Below the pieces are notes generated by a model. It did not search any database. It was not told where the DNA came from and worked only from the letters and a program-made list of their open reading frames with translations. Source: Okeania sp. SIO2C9 (GTDB taxonomy: Bacteria > Cyanobacteriota > Cyanobacteriia > Cyanobacteriales > Microcoleaceae). Taken from it: a DNA stretch of 64,000 nt. The first letter of the stretch is position 1. Each line of letters opens with the position of its first letter. This document shows positions 46,119-57,119 of this stretch, piece by piece. The stretch lies in contig NZ_JAAHGO010000027.1 of NCBI RefSeq assembly GCF_010672455.1, positions 23,187 through 87,186 on the forward strand, read 5' to 3'. The translations under genes and the position numbers were made by a program.

Positions 46119-47454
46119 TTTAACCAGTTATGATGTGTCTAGTTCTCAGAAGGGATATCGAGAAATAGAACTATCATCTGTTCAAAAACAGTTTCAAGTC
46201 TGTTTCCCTTCTCTTGCTGAAACTCAGACATTATCCTCCGAAGATGAGCGAAGAATTCAAGAAACCTTGCTATCTCAGTTTCTAGAACAACATTCCGCTC
46301 AGGGAATAACGGCAGGACTTTCTTTGCGTTGCTATATTTCCCATGCCATTGTTTCTGCTTGTCAAAAACTGGCTCAACAATTTGGCGATCGCTATGGTTT
46401 TTCTCACTTAGATTTGTTGCACCTGGTACTTACTGATGATGGTAAAACTCAGAGTATTCAAGATGTTCGGGCAAAATCTCAACTTTCTTATCCCTATTTC
46501 TGGATGAAGATTCTCAGAAAGTTTAATCCTGAGAAAGCAGGACTCTGGAATTGGACTGTTTTACTCACCCGTCGCCACCCAGAGTTGACTCGAACATTAT
46601 GGGTAGAATTTGGTTTGTCACTTGCTACCCCCTGGGCAAAACTAAATGATATTAAAGCTTACCAATGGGAAACTCTTTCACCCCACGAACGCGATGTGGT
46701 CGAAGTCTTTCATGGGGTATATCGGCGCGATCGGCGAAAACAAGGGGCAAGGGGCAAATGTCCAGAACCGTCTAAGTCTCAACTTCAGGAAATGGGCGAT
46801 CGCCTTCGTCAAAAAGGAAATGTATATTATTCTTCGGTGGAACTACTTGAGAGATTAAAAACTATTGCTCAGTTTCTACAGGAACAAGTATTGACTTCTA
46901 CTCCAGTTTCACCTTCCTCTACTCCTTCAAAAATGGAACTAGATTTTCTAGACCGACATCGCGATCGAGCTATTATGGATGCAATTGAGCGGGTGCTTTC
47001 TCAACGTCTGGAGAAACTAAAAAACAGTGCTTGGTATGCTGAATTTGCTGCTCATTTTTTACCGAGTTTACGACTAATTTATTGTGAAAATAAATCTCAA
47101 ACTGAAGTAGCTCGACGATTGAATATGAGTAATCAATCTCAAGTTAGTCGAGTGTTAAAACTCAAGCAAATGCTCAACCAAATTAGAGAACAAGTAATGG
47201 AGCAATTGCTTCAGATTTTATTGGAGAAAATGGAATTAAATTCAACTCAAGGAGTTGTAGATACGAATGTTTTTGATTCTCTAATTCAACTATTGAGTCA
47301 GTATTTAGATGAAACTGTTTTTATAGAAGCAGCTCGGGAAATTTCCACAGCAAAAATACACCGAAATATGACAAGTTTGTTTGCAAAAAAAATGTGTAAT
47401 TATCTTAATTCTAGTCATATACCCCACATTTTGCACTTCAATTTGTATCATTAA
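46078..47454 (+). CDS. Sigma-70-like / HTH regulator of the DUF1822-CHAT cluster
   Basis: 458 aa. Helical N-terminal two thirds with sigma-like segments (AGLSLRCYISHAIVSACQKL, PYFWMKILRKFNPEKAGLWN, HPELTRTLWVEFGLSLATPW) and a C-terminal region 4-like helix-turn-helix (LRLIYCENKSQTEVARRLNM, SNQSQVSRVLKLKQML). I recall sigma-like proteins of this form beside DUF1822 and CHAT genes in filamentous cyanobacteria. Its first 13 codons overlap the DUF3592 gene; a later start is possible. As DNA binding is predicted only at the C-terminus, it may act as an alternative sigma factor or as an ordinary transcription factor. Confidence 0.65.
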   Translation: MILSRNYWTLRRIDLTSYDVSSSQKGYREIELSSVQKQFQVCFPSLAETQTLSSEDERRIQETLLSQFLEQHSAQGITAGLSLRCYISHAIVSACQKLAQQFGDRYGFSHLDLLHLVLTDDGKTQSIQDVRAKSQLSYPYFWMKILRKFNPEKAGLWNWTVLLTRRHPELTRTLWVEFGLSLATPWAKLNDIKAYQWETLSPHERDVVEVFHGVYRRDRRKQGARGKCPEPSKSQLQEMGDRLRQKGNVYYSSVELLERLKTIAQFLQEQVLTSTPVSPSSTPSKMELDFLDRHRDRAIMDAIERVLSQRLEKLKNSAWYAEFAAHFLPSLRLIYCENKSQTEVARRLNMSNQSQVSRVLKLKQMLNQIREQVMEQLLQILLEKMELNSTQGVVDTNVFDSLIQLLSQYLDETVFIEAAREISTAKIHRNMTSLFAKKMCNYLNSSHIPHILHFNLYH

Positions 47455-47897
47455 AAGTAGTATATGAATCTGTAGCTTGGCAGGTATTTATACTATGCAA
47501 ATCATCTCAATACTTTTTTCGTTCATCAAATTCCTAGTAAATAATTTACGCATAAATACTTGCTCTGATGATGACTCAATCACGGCAGCTATAATTTTCT
47601 TCTACAATTCTGTCTCCAGTATAGCTGTCTCCTAACTCCTTCTTCGGTTGCTACATTTTGTGGTGCGGAATGTGGGATATACAGCAGTTTTATAGTTGAT
47701 AAGGTACAAAGTTTTATGCTTTTAGGGAACAGGGAATGAATAAAAATTATAGATTAGTCTTAAACTGTACCTCACGCTTATTGAAATTTCCTGTAAATTG
47801 AAATATTAATAGAAAAAATAACATTTTTGACTATAACTAATTAGTCTGAATCTAACAAAAAAAAATTAAATCCATAATATTAACCAGAAAAATTGAT
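47455..47897. other. Spacer between the sigma-like and DUF1822 genes
   Basis: Contains a repeat bounded by GGTACAAAGTTTTATGCTTT and AAACTGTACCTCACGC (47700-47782). The last 60 bp before the DUF1822 start are very AT-rich. No gene or obvious terminator. Confidence 0.5.
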
Positions 47898-49136
47898 ATG
47901 AATATTAATTCCGACCGCGAACAAAAAAATAGGCAAGACTATCGACAATTACAGTTAGAAACAATTGATTTAGAACCTAGTTTTTTTGAACAAGCAACTC
48001 TCTTGAGTAATCACTTTAGTAATGAAGCCCAACAATGGCAAGCTTATTTAAATATATTGGCTCTATTTGCCCTAAAAAAATGGTTGGGCGATCGCCATTT
48101 AATATTAAAGGATAAAATTGATTCTCTGCTACCTACTCAAATGATAAATTCCGGAGCAATAAGCCCTCTCCAAGTCGGTGGTTTTAAACTCTGTTTGCTA
48201 ACCAATGAAAGTATAGTAGAACAAGGGATTGAAATTCCCGAAGAAATAATTTATTCCCCAGAATTAGCAGCCCATTTCTATACATTAATACAAGTATTAG
48301 AAGAAGAAAAAGAGGCTATTTTGATTGGATTTTTACGTTACGATCAATTAATAAATAAGTCTTTGAAACAGATAAAAAAAGAAAAATACAAACTTTCTTT
48401 TGCAGAATTTAAATCTGACCCCAGTCACTTAATTTTGAATCTAAAATATTTGAGCCCAGCAGCTATTAAACTGCCAGAAAATACCTTAACAGAAAAATTA
48501 ACAAGCTGGTTAGAGTGTATTTTTACAGAAAGTTGGCAACCTGTTGAAGAACTTTTGAGAAATCGCAGACCTATTGTGCAAATGGCTAATGTGAATGAAA
48601 CAACAGAAACATTATCTCTCAAAGTAGCTCAGACATTTCTTAGACAATTCCAAATGACTCAAAAAGCAAGAGATAAAATACAGATAGATTTATCTCAACC
48701 TGAACTCTCACAAACAGAAATAAATAACGCTCTGGTGAAAATTTTACAAACAACAGAAGATGAAGAAACACGCTGGCAAGCTGCAGAATTGTTGTGGGAA
48801 ATTGACCCTAATCATCCAGCTACAGGTGTGCGACGAGGCATTGATTTAGGAATGCAATTAGCAGGAGTTTCTGTGGCATTAATAGTAGCAATTTTACCGA
48901 AACCAAATCAGAGATTTGCCATTCTTTCCAGAGTTTATCCTCTACAAGACCAATGTTTTTTACCAGCTAATTTAAAACTAATTGGTTTAGATGAAATGGG
49001 GCAATCTTTATTCGAAATTCGTGCTAGAGAAAGAGATGATTATATTCAGTTCAAATTTACCGCAGATTCAGGCGATCGCTTTAGTCTTCAAGTTGGTCTC
49101 AATTCTGCTATGGTGACAAAGCACTTCATTATTTGA
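47898..49136 (+). CDS. DUF1822 family protein
   Basis: 412 aa. The DUF1822 pattern is clear: IDLEPSFFEQATLLSNHFSN, EAQQWQAYLNILALFALKKW, LQVGGFKLCLLTNE, IPEEIIYSPELAAHFYTLIQ, VLEEEKEAILIGFLRYD, and the C-terminal ligand-binding-like segment GIDLGMQLAGVSVALIVAIL with QFKFTADSGDRFSLQVGL. DUF1822 proteins are large paralogous families of filamentous cyanobacteria, function unknown. It lies between the sigma-like regulator and the CHAT-PBP gene. Confidence 0.82.
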   Translation: MNINSDREQKNRQDYRQLQLETIDLEPSFFEQATLLSNHFSNEAQQWQAYLNILALFALKKWLGDRHLILKDKIDSLLPTQMINSGAISPLQVGGFKLCLLTNESIVEQGIEIPEEIIYSPELAAHFYTLIQVLEEEKEAILIGFLRYDQLINKSLKQIKKEKYKLSFAEFKSDPSHLILNLKYLSPAAIKLPENTLTEKLTSWLECIFTESWQPVEELLRNRRPIVQMANVNETTETLSLKVAQTFLRQFQMTQKARDKIQIDLSQPELSQTEINNALVKILQTTEDEETRWQAAELLWEIDPNHPATGVRRGIDLGMQLAGVSVALIVAILPKPNQRFAILSRVYPLQDQCFLPANLKLIGLDEMGQSLFEIRARERDDYIQFKFTADSGDRFSLQVGLNSAMVTKHFII

Positions 49137-49176
49137 TTGAAGAATATTGTAGGTTTTAGATGGCAGTTATAATACT

Positions 49177-49370
49177 GTAGTGGACTGACACAGCTTAAAT
49201 GGTGCATTAGATAGGAGATGGGGGGATGGGGGGATGGGGGGATGGGGAGATTGGGAGATTGGGGGATGGGGAGATGGGGGGATGGGGAGATTGGGAGATT
49301 GGGGGATGGGGGGATGGGGAGATCAAGACACCTAGAAACAAAAATCTATTGCATAGTTTTAGATGTGTCA
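49177..49370. repeat. GGACTGACACA element with G-rich octamers, right end interrupted
   Basis: Left end GTAGTGGACTGACACAGCTT; interior of GGGGGAT and GGGAGATT units; right part ATCTATTGCATAGTTTTAG, then TGTGTCA. The remaining right end (TCAGTCTA, 49533-49540) lies beyond an inserted TATCAAATCCG element. Confidence 0.85.
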
Positions 49371-49532
49371 TATCAAATCCGTTGGCTTCGGAGTAATATA
49401 ATTCTGTTGATAGTCATACAATCGGTAAGGGCGCGATTCGGCAGCTTTGCGGAACGCAAATGGCCATTCGCCCCTACAGTATAGACTCTTATCTTTAAAG
49501 ACTGAATAACACCGATGCTACCGGATTTGATA
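49371..49532. repeat. TATCAAATCCG element inserted in the preceding element (TCA duplication)
   Basis: Ends TATCAAATCCGTT and ACCGGATTTGATA. Flanks TCA (49368-49370) and TCA (49533-49535) match as a target duplication inside the right end of the older element. The interior includes GGTAAGGGCGCGATTCGGC. Confidence 0.88.
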
Positions 49533-49541
49533 TCAGTCTAT

Positions 49542-49632
49542 TAGACATCTCCAAAAATCAAAAATAGAATCAATTATTATCCATAAATTATCAATTATTT
49601 CCCCCTGTTGCCTCTTTTCTGGAGATGTCTAT
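49542..49632. repeat. TAGACATCTCCA inverted-repeat element
   Basis: Perfect 12-bp terminal inverted repeats: TAGACATCTCCA and TGGAGATGTCTA (right TIR about 49619-49631). The interior CATAAATTATCAATTATTTC is shared with 39560-39585. Confidence 0.88.
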
Positions 49633-49711
49633 TAGGTTGGGTTAAGCTAACTGCGCAACCCAACAACCATAGATTGAAAAAACTGCTGTTGGGTTTTGGT
49701 TCCTCAACCCA

Positions 49712-49855
49712 ACCTACTGGACTGACACACCTTAAATGGTGCATTAGATCGGGAGTGTGGGGAGGGTGGGAAGTGTGGGGAGGGTGGGGAGAAAAAGATA
49801 TCTATAATACAAAAATCTATTGCACAGTTTTAGCTGTGTCAGTCCACTACAAAGC
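49712..49855. repeat. GGACTGACACA element, complete copy
   Basis: Left end CTACTGGACTGACACACCTT, right end AGCTGTGTCAGTCCACTAC. The interior has GTGGGGAGGGTGGG units. Very similar to the copy at 41605. Confidence 0.88.
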
Positions 49856-49889
49856 TTCATTTTTGAATAAATTTAACAAAATAGTATGA

Positions 49890-50031
49890 TATCAAATCCG
49901 TTTAATTGGACATAAAAAAATTCTTCAATCGTCATAACTACGCTCATCTTTGTAATTCTTTCTCCTCCTGACTCCTGACTCCTGACTCCTCTTAACTTAA
50001 CCATTCTATGGCTGTTTAACCGGATTTGATA
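49890..50031. repeat. TATCAAATCCG element with TGA target duplication
   Basis: Ends TATCAAATCCGTTTAA and TTTAACCGGATTTGATA (13-16 bp inverted repeat), flanked by TGA at 49887-49889 and 50032-50034. It contains a CTCCTGA heptamer run. It ends 31 bp before the CHAT-PBP gene start. Confidence 0.9.
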
Positions 50032-50062
50032 TGATATTACAATAAAAAAATTATACGTTAAA

Positions 50063-52744
50063 ATGACAAAACAAGTTGTTATCAAAATAGAAGAAGGAAG
50101 TTTTGAATTTGGTTTTGCTGTTTCCCTAGAATTTTGGCAAGACGGTAGAATTATTGCAATTGAGCAGAATTGTCCTCAACTGCCAGCTAACCCAAATTTT
50201 CCTAGAATTTATGACGAATGGAAAGAGATTTATATCAAATTAGGAGGACGAGGGTTCGATTTCCCAGAAGCACAAATTACTAATTCCTCGATTTTGGAAG
50301 ACTGTCAAAATGTCACTCAAACTCTGGAATCTAATGTAAGAAATTGGTTGGGACAACTTGCCTTTGGAGCAATTATCGGGCAAATTATAGGACCACTCAG
50401 AGATGGAAATCCAAATGAATCAGTACGAGTTATCATTGACACATCAAATGATTATCTGCGTAAGTTATCCTGGGATTGTTGGGATTTATTTGAGAAATCA
50501 TTTTTTTTACCCCAAGCTGAATTTGCTCTTTTGTCTCAATACGCTAAACCCACAGAAGAGCTAAAGAAACCAATTAATATTTTGGCAATCTTTGGGAGCG
50601 ATAAAGGGGGATTACAACTGCAAGAGGATCGGGAACTGATTGAAAATTTAAAAAAACATGGAGCAAAAATTACTTCTATTCCCAAGAAAGGAGATTTTCT
50701 GACTCCTCAAGAACTATTTGATACTCTCTGGATCAAAAAGTGGGATATTCTTTTTTATGCTGGACACAGTTCCGATAAAACTATTCATGTTAATAATGCC
50801 TTAAATTTATCAATTAGTGTTTTAAAAGAAGCTCTAAACAGAGCTGCCCCAAGAATAAAGCTGGCAATCTTTAATTCCTGTGATGGACTTGGTATTGCAG
50901 AATATTTAGCTGATTTTGATATTCCACATTTGATTGTGATGCGAGAACGAGTTCCCGATTTAGTAGCACGGCGTTTTTTGCATTTTTTCCTCGAAGAATT
51001 TACCCAAGGAAAACCTCTCCACACTGCTGTTAGAGAAGCACGCAAACATTTGCAACAACTGGAAATTCCGATTCCCAATGAATTGTTTTATCCAAGAGCA
51101 TCTAGACTGCCTGTACTAATCCAAAACCCAGCTACACCTGAACTTTATTGGCCTTCACCCCCACCTCTACCCGAACCAGATCGTAAATCTATACCTCCAA
51201 TAAAACCCTGGCACATAATTTCGTTTTTGTTGATGATAATTGGTGTTTCCGGAATTTGCCGTTGGTTTTATCCTCAACCTGAAGCACTTGAAGATAATAT
51301 TAGTGCAGGTGAAGAGATTTTGGTAACACAGTCTTCACCACGAGACAAACAAAACGGTGTGAGGTCAGTTACCGAATGCCAGAAACCTTTGAATTATTTT
51401 CTCGCTATTTGGAATGGTCATATTCGACAACAGTGGGTTGATTGTTTTGTCACCAAGAAAAGTTATCAACTGGCCGTTGAAAATCTTCAGAAAAGCTGGC
51501 AGGAAGAACGAAGAGACCCAGAAACTTTAATTTATCTCAATAATGCACTTTTGGCAGCGACAGGAGTAGATTATTATACTATTGCAGTCATAGTACCCAT
51601 TTTAGAAAAAGATGCAGAACTCGCCCAAGAAATTTTGCGGGGAGTTGCTCAAGCTCAAACAGAAGTTAATTTGAGTGTATTCAATGATGATAAATTCCCC
51701 AATGTTACTTTACCGGGTTCAGATTTTCTAGACCATAAGAACCTGAATGGAAAAGGCTTGAAAGTGATCGTTGCTAATGATGCCAACTCAAAGAGTCAGG
51801 CAAAGAAGGTTGCTGAAACCCTGGTCAAACGGTCAGATATTTTAGGAATTATTGGTCATTGGGCAAGTGAGATGACTATGGAAACTGTAGATATCTATAA
51901 CCGAGAAAAATTAGTATTAGTTTCTCCAGGTACAACCACGACTGAACTCACTCGAGAACCTCGATCATTTTTCTTCCGAACTACCACAAGTAATTATGTG
52001 CGGACGGGTGCAGTGGTTGATGCTTTGAATCAAGTTAATCAAAACAGAGTTGCGATTTTTGATAACCCTGGCAGTGCGTATTCCAGTGATTACAAAAAAC
52101 GATTTAAAGAAAAATTCTTAGCAAAAGGAGGATATATCATTGATTCATTTGATATTTCTGACTCTAATTTTAATGCTAAAAGTACCATGCAACAAATTAG
52201 AAACTCTGGGGAATTCGCAATTGTTTTAATTCCAGATGGTCAAGTGAGTAATGCTTTAGTTAATGCTCTGAAAATCATTAAAGAAAATGGTGGTCAAAAC
52301 TGGATAGTTGGTAATTGGTCGGTTTATAGTCCTAAAACTCTGAATATTGCTCAACCAGAACTTTTGGAAAAACTAATTTTGACTGTTCCTTGGCATCCTC
52401 TAAGCAATCCAAAATCTTATTTTTCTCAGACCACTAAGCAGCTTTGGGGAGGAGCGGTCAGTAGTCGCACAGTTTCGACCTATGATGCCACTCAGGTACT
52501 ATTCCAAGGGATTCGCCAACAACCTACTCGGAGGGGAATTCAGAAGACTCTGGCAGATAAAAATTTTAGCATTGACGGGGTGACAGGAAGAATTGAGTTT
52601 ATACCTGAGACTGGCGATCGCCAAGAAGAATACATTGATTTGGTTAGGGTTGTTCCTTGTGAAAATGAGGTGTTCGGTCTCACATTTCTCCCTATGAAAT
52701 ATTCAACTCCTGAAGCGGCAGGTTTGAAATGTTCGTTTAAATAA
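50063..52744 (+). CDS. CHAT protease domain fused to a periplasmic-binding (receptor) domain
   Basis: 893 aa. Residues 1-170: an unrecognised N-terminal region. About 170-365: CHAT domain (INILAIFGSDKGGLQLQED; His in ILFYAGHSSDKT; Cys in LAIFNSCDGLGIAEYL). About 388-408: TM helix (IISFLLMIIGVSGICRWF). About 500-880: a type I periplasmic-binding domain of the Leu/Ile/Val kind (VANDANSKSQAKKVAETLVK, LGIIGHWASEMTMETVDIY, LVLVSPGTTTTELT, VAIFDNPGSAYSSDYKKRF). This layout suggests a one-protein receptor: outside ligand sensing linked through the membrane to a cytoplasmic caspase-like protease. ATG at 50063. Confidence 0.88.
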   Translation: MTKQVVIKIEEGSFEFGFAVSLEFWQDGRIIAIEQNCPQLPANPNFPRIYDEWKEIYIKLGGRGFDFPEAQITNSSILEDCQNVTQTLESNVRNWLGQLAFGAIIGQIIGPLRDGNPNESVRVIIDTSNDYLRKLSWDCWDLFEKSFFLPQAEFALLSQYAKPTEELKKPINILAIFGSDKGGLQLQEDRELIENLKKHGAKITSIPKKGDFLTPQELFDTLWIKKWDILFYAGHSSDKTIHVNNALNLSISVLKEALNRAAPRIKLAIFNSCDGLGIAEYLADFDIPHLIVMRERVPDLVARRFLHFFLEEFTQGKPLHTAVREARKHLQQLEIPIPNELFYPRASRLPVLIQNPATPELYWPSPPPLPEPDRKSIPPIKPWHIISFLLMIIGVSGICRWFYPQPEALEDNISAGEEILVTQSSPRDKQNGVRSVTECQKPLNYFLAIWNGHIRQQWVDCFVTKKSYQLAVENLQKSWQEERRDPETLIYLNNALLAATGVDYYTIAVIVPILEKDAELAQEILRGVAQAQTEVNLSVFNDDKFPNVTLPGSDFLDHKNLNGKGLKVIVANDANSKSQAKKVAETLVKRSDILGIIGHWASEMTMETVDIYNREKLVLVSPGTTTTELTREPRSFFFRTTTSNYVRTGAVVDALNQVNQNRVAIFDNPGSAYSSDYKKRFKEKFLAKGGYIIDSFDISDSNFNAKSTMQQIRNSGEFAIVLIPDGQVSNALVNALKIIKENGGQNWIVGNWSVYSPKTLNIAQPELLEKLILTVPWHPLSNPKSYFSQTTKQLWGGAVSSRTVSTYDATQVLFQGIRQQPTRRGIQKTLADKNFSIDGVTGRIEFIPETGDRQEEYIDLVRVVPCENEVFGLTFLPMKYSTPEAAGLKCSFK

Positions 52745-53080
52745 GTATCGCAGAAGGAAGAAGGAAGAAGGAAGAAGGAAGAAGGAAGAAGGAAGAAGGA
52801 AGAAGGAAGAAGACGTTTAGTTTTTTAGGAGAGAAGGAAAAGTCTTGCGTTTGACTTGCGCGTAGCGCTATAGTGCTAAATGTGGGGAGTCGGGAATCGA
52901 GAATAGAGCGACGTATGGTGGGAAAAAAGCTTACTAGATCAAAAAGACGATCAACAATGAGTTATTCAGACAATTTGTATAGTAGAAGGAATAATTAGGG
53001 TTTGCGCTTCACTAGTCTTATGGGTGAGGGTAGGAGACAGGAGACAGGAGAAATGGGAACGAGCGAGGAGGTAGGAGTAA
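52745..53080. other. Spacer with GAAGGAA heptamers
   Basis: GAAGGAA units run from about 52752 to 52812 in head-to-tail order. Then follow GTAGCGCTATAGTGC and GGGAATCGAGAATAGAG remnants. No gene recognised. Confidence 0.75.
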
Positions 53081-53337
53081 TATCAAATCCGGTAGCATCG
53101 GTGTAATTAGATGGGGAGATGGGGAGATGGGGAGATGGGGAGATGGGGAGATGGGGAGATGGGGAGATTGGGAGATTGGGAGATTGGGAGATTGGGAGAT
53201 TGGGAGATTGGGAGATTGGGAGATTGGGAGATGGGGAGATGGGGAGATGGGGAGATTGGGAGATTGGGAGTGAGAGAAATATTTGGTAATGGTTGAAGAT
53301 GGAACATTTTTGTATACCGAATTAAACGGATTTGATA
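53081..53337. repeat. TATCAAATCCG element holding a GGGAGAT(G/T) satellite
   Basis: Ends TATCAAATCCGG and ACGGATTTGATA, flanked by TAA at 53078-53080 and 53338-53340. The interior (53112-53270) is a run of GGGGAGAT units that switches to GGGAGATT and back, about twenty copies. It has strong G/C strand asymmetry and could form G-quadruplexes on the plus strand. Confidence 0.92.
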
Positions 53338-53552
53338 TAACAATTGTAAGAATGATTTTTCTGCCCAACTATGCGCCTAAAATACTCACTTTTTGAGGGT
53401 TTTAGACGTGATACCAGGCACTGCAATTCGACCCCAAAAAGGCCAATACCTTTATCTGTAAATACTTTTAGATTTAATCAGCACTCGATCAAGGTTACCG
53501 AGAAACCAGATTTATATAGTTGTATGACTAAATGAATTTCTTGCTTTTGCTA

Positions 53553-55436
53553 CTACAAATTTTTTATACATGAATCATCAATATAAACTTGATTTCTACC
53601 AGCGTTTTTAGCATTGTATAGAGCTATATCTGCTGCTTCTAGCAATATTTTAGGATTAGAGTCAGTAAGGCAGCTGCTATTTGCTACTCCTAAACTACTT
53701 GTTACAAACTGACTGACTGCCGAAGCGCTGTGGGGAATTCTTAAAGCTTCAATTTGTGTTCTAATATTTTCTGCAACCTTCAGTGCTCCTTCTATGGGAG
53801 TATTTGGCAGTACAACCACAAACTCTTCTCCCCCATATCGAGCAACAAAATCTCCTGGTCGTTTCACTGCAGCACTAATAGTTTGAGCTACCTGTTGCAA
53901 ACATTTGTCTCCCTGTTGATGGCCGTAAGTATCGTTGTAGGGTTTAAAATAATCTATATCCACCATAATTATCGACATAGAAGCATTATCCCGTGTTAGT
54001 CTTTTCCACTCTTGGTCTAGTTTTTCTTCAAAGTGGCGACGGTTACAAATTCCTGTCAAACCATCAATATAAGCTATTTCCTTTAATTCTTGATTTAGTT
54101 TTTCTAAACGATGATAAAGTTGAGCTTGTTGAATAGCGATCGCTATCTGAGTTGCCAAGCGTCTCAATAGATCGGTGTCTGAGATTCGCCATTGTCGGTT
54201 GTGAGTACATTGATGAGCTACTATTAATCCCCATGCAGTAGTTTCTGAACCTTGTTTTTCCCCTTCTTGATTAATTAAAATTGGCAATACCATACTTGCT
54301 TTGACTTGAAACTGTTTGAGTAGATCGACATGGCATTTGTTTATATCTGGGTTTTCAACGTCTTCTATTATACTAATATAACCTTCCTTATAGCGCTCTA
54401 TAATATCTGTATTTGGGAAACATGGATCGTCAATAATTTTACCTAAAATTGGATTGCTACCTGCTGCTACAGATTCTTTTTCTACGATACCTTTTCCATC
54501 TTCCAAAAAACGATAAATTAAGACGCGGTCGCACTCCAAAAAAAACCGTACTGACTCTACTGTAGTCTCTAATATTTCATCCAAATTTAAAGTTCGATGA
54601 ATCCGGTCTAGAGTTAGTCCTAATAAACGCTCTTTTTCTCTAAGTTCTTCCACAGCTAATTCTGCTTTTTTACGCTCTGTAATATCCAGAACTGTGCCGA
54701 ATATGCCTATAGGTTCTGAGTTACTATCAACAATTAAAGTAGCCTGAGTATAAATATACCTTAATGTACCATCTGGTCGAATGATTTGATATTCACATTC
54801 ACAACTTTCTGCCTTTTCTAAGATCAAAATTACATTTTTATCCCATATTTTTTGGCTTTCGAGAGTAAACATTTCAACCCATTCTAGATAAGTTGGTTCT
54901 CCTCTGCTAGGGTTGAGACCAAAAATGCGAAATACTTCATCTGACCAAGTTATTTTTTGCGTCTTTAAGTCATATTCCCAGTTCCCTAAATGAGCAATTT
55001 TTTGTGCTTCTTGTAGTTTTGCTTTGCTTTCTTTTAAAGCGTTTAAACTTTGATTCTTCTCATGTGTATAGCGAATTATTCGATTTAATGTATATTCGTT
55101 AATTTCTGATTTATTCAAGTAATCTGCTACTCTTTTATTCATTAAATCCATCTCTAATTCTTGATTTTCTGTATCTGTGAGTAATACTATTGGCGTTTGG
55201 CAACCTAGATTAATTGCTGTTTGAAGTATTTCTAACCCTTTTGTTTCTCCGAAGTTATAGTCAAGCAAACAAATATCATGTTGATTTTTTTTCATTACTG
55301 TTAATCCTGTTTCGTAAGTATTTTCCCAGTCTAGTAAGATTTTTGGTGATTCTACCTGTGACAGTAAGTCATAGATCAGAATAAAATCGTCTGTATTGTC
55401 TTCTATTAAAAGGACTTTAATTAAATCTTTCTTCAT
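53553..55436 (-). CDS. REC-PAS-GAF-GGDEF diguanylate cyclase
   Basis: 627 aa. REC domain (VLLIEDNTDD; phospho-acceptor Asp59 in HDICLLDYNFG), PAS (about 140-262, HLGNWEYDLKTQKITWSDEV), GAF (about 285-445, with ALIVAHQ-like VAHQCTHNRQWRISDTDLL, resembling phytochrome-type GAF ends), GGDEF (about 460-620). The active motif is GGEEF, and an inhibitory I-site RPGD lies five residues before it (RPGDFVARYGGEEF). So it should make c-di-GMP with product inhibition and be controlled by a histidine kinase. No partner kinase is adjacent. Confidence 0.92.
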   Translation of the reverse strand: MKKDLIKVLLIEDNTDDFILIYDLLSQVESPKILLDWENTYETGLTVMKKNQHDICLLDYNFGETKGLEILQTAINLGCQTPIVLLTDTENQELEMDLMNKRVADYLNKSEINEYTLNRIIRYTHEKNQSLNALKESKAKLQEAQKIAHLGNWEYDLKTQKITWSDEVFRIFGLNPSRGEPTYLEWVEMFTLESQKIWDKNVILILEKAESCECEYQIIRPDGTLRYIYTQATLIVDSNSEPIGIFGTVLDITERKKAELAVEELREKERLLGLTLDRIHRTLNLDEILETTVESVRFFLECDRVLIYRFLEDGKGIVEKESVAAGSNPILGKIIDDPCFPNTDIIERYKEGYISIIEDVENPDINKCHVDLLKQFQVKASMVLPILINQEGEKQGSETTAWGLIVAHQCTHNRQWRISDTDLLRRLATQIAIAIQQAQLYHRLEKLNQELKEIAYIDGLTGICNRRHFEEKLDQEWKRLTRDNASMSIIMVDIDYFKPYNDTYGHQQGDKCLQQVAQTISAAVKRPGDFVARYGGEEFVVVLPNTPIEGALKVAENIRTQIEALRIPHSASAVSQFVTSSLGVANSSCLTDSNPKILLEAADIALYNAKNAGRNQVYIDDSCIKNL

Positions 55437-57119
<1,683 letters not shown>

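Noticed and set aside
53018..53368. ORFs with SPNLPISQSPNLPIS or GRWGDGEMGRLGDWE repeats
   Set aside because: Translations of the GGGAGAT octamer satellite in different frames; not genes.
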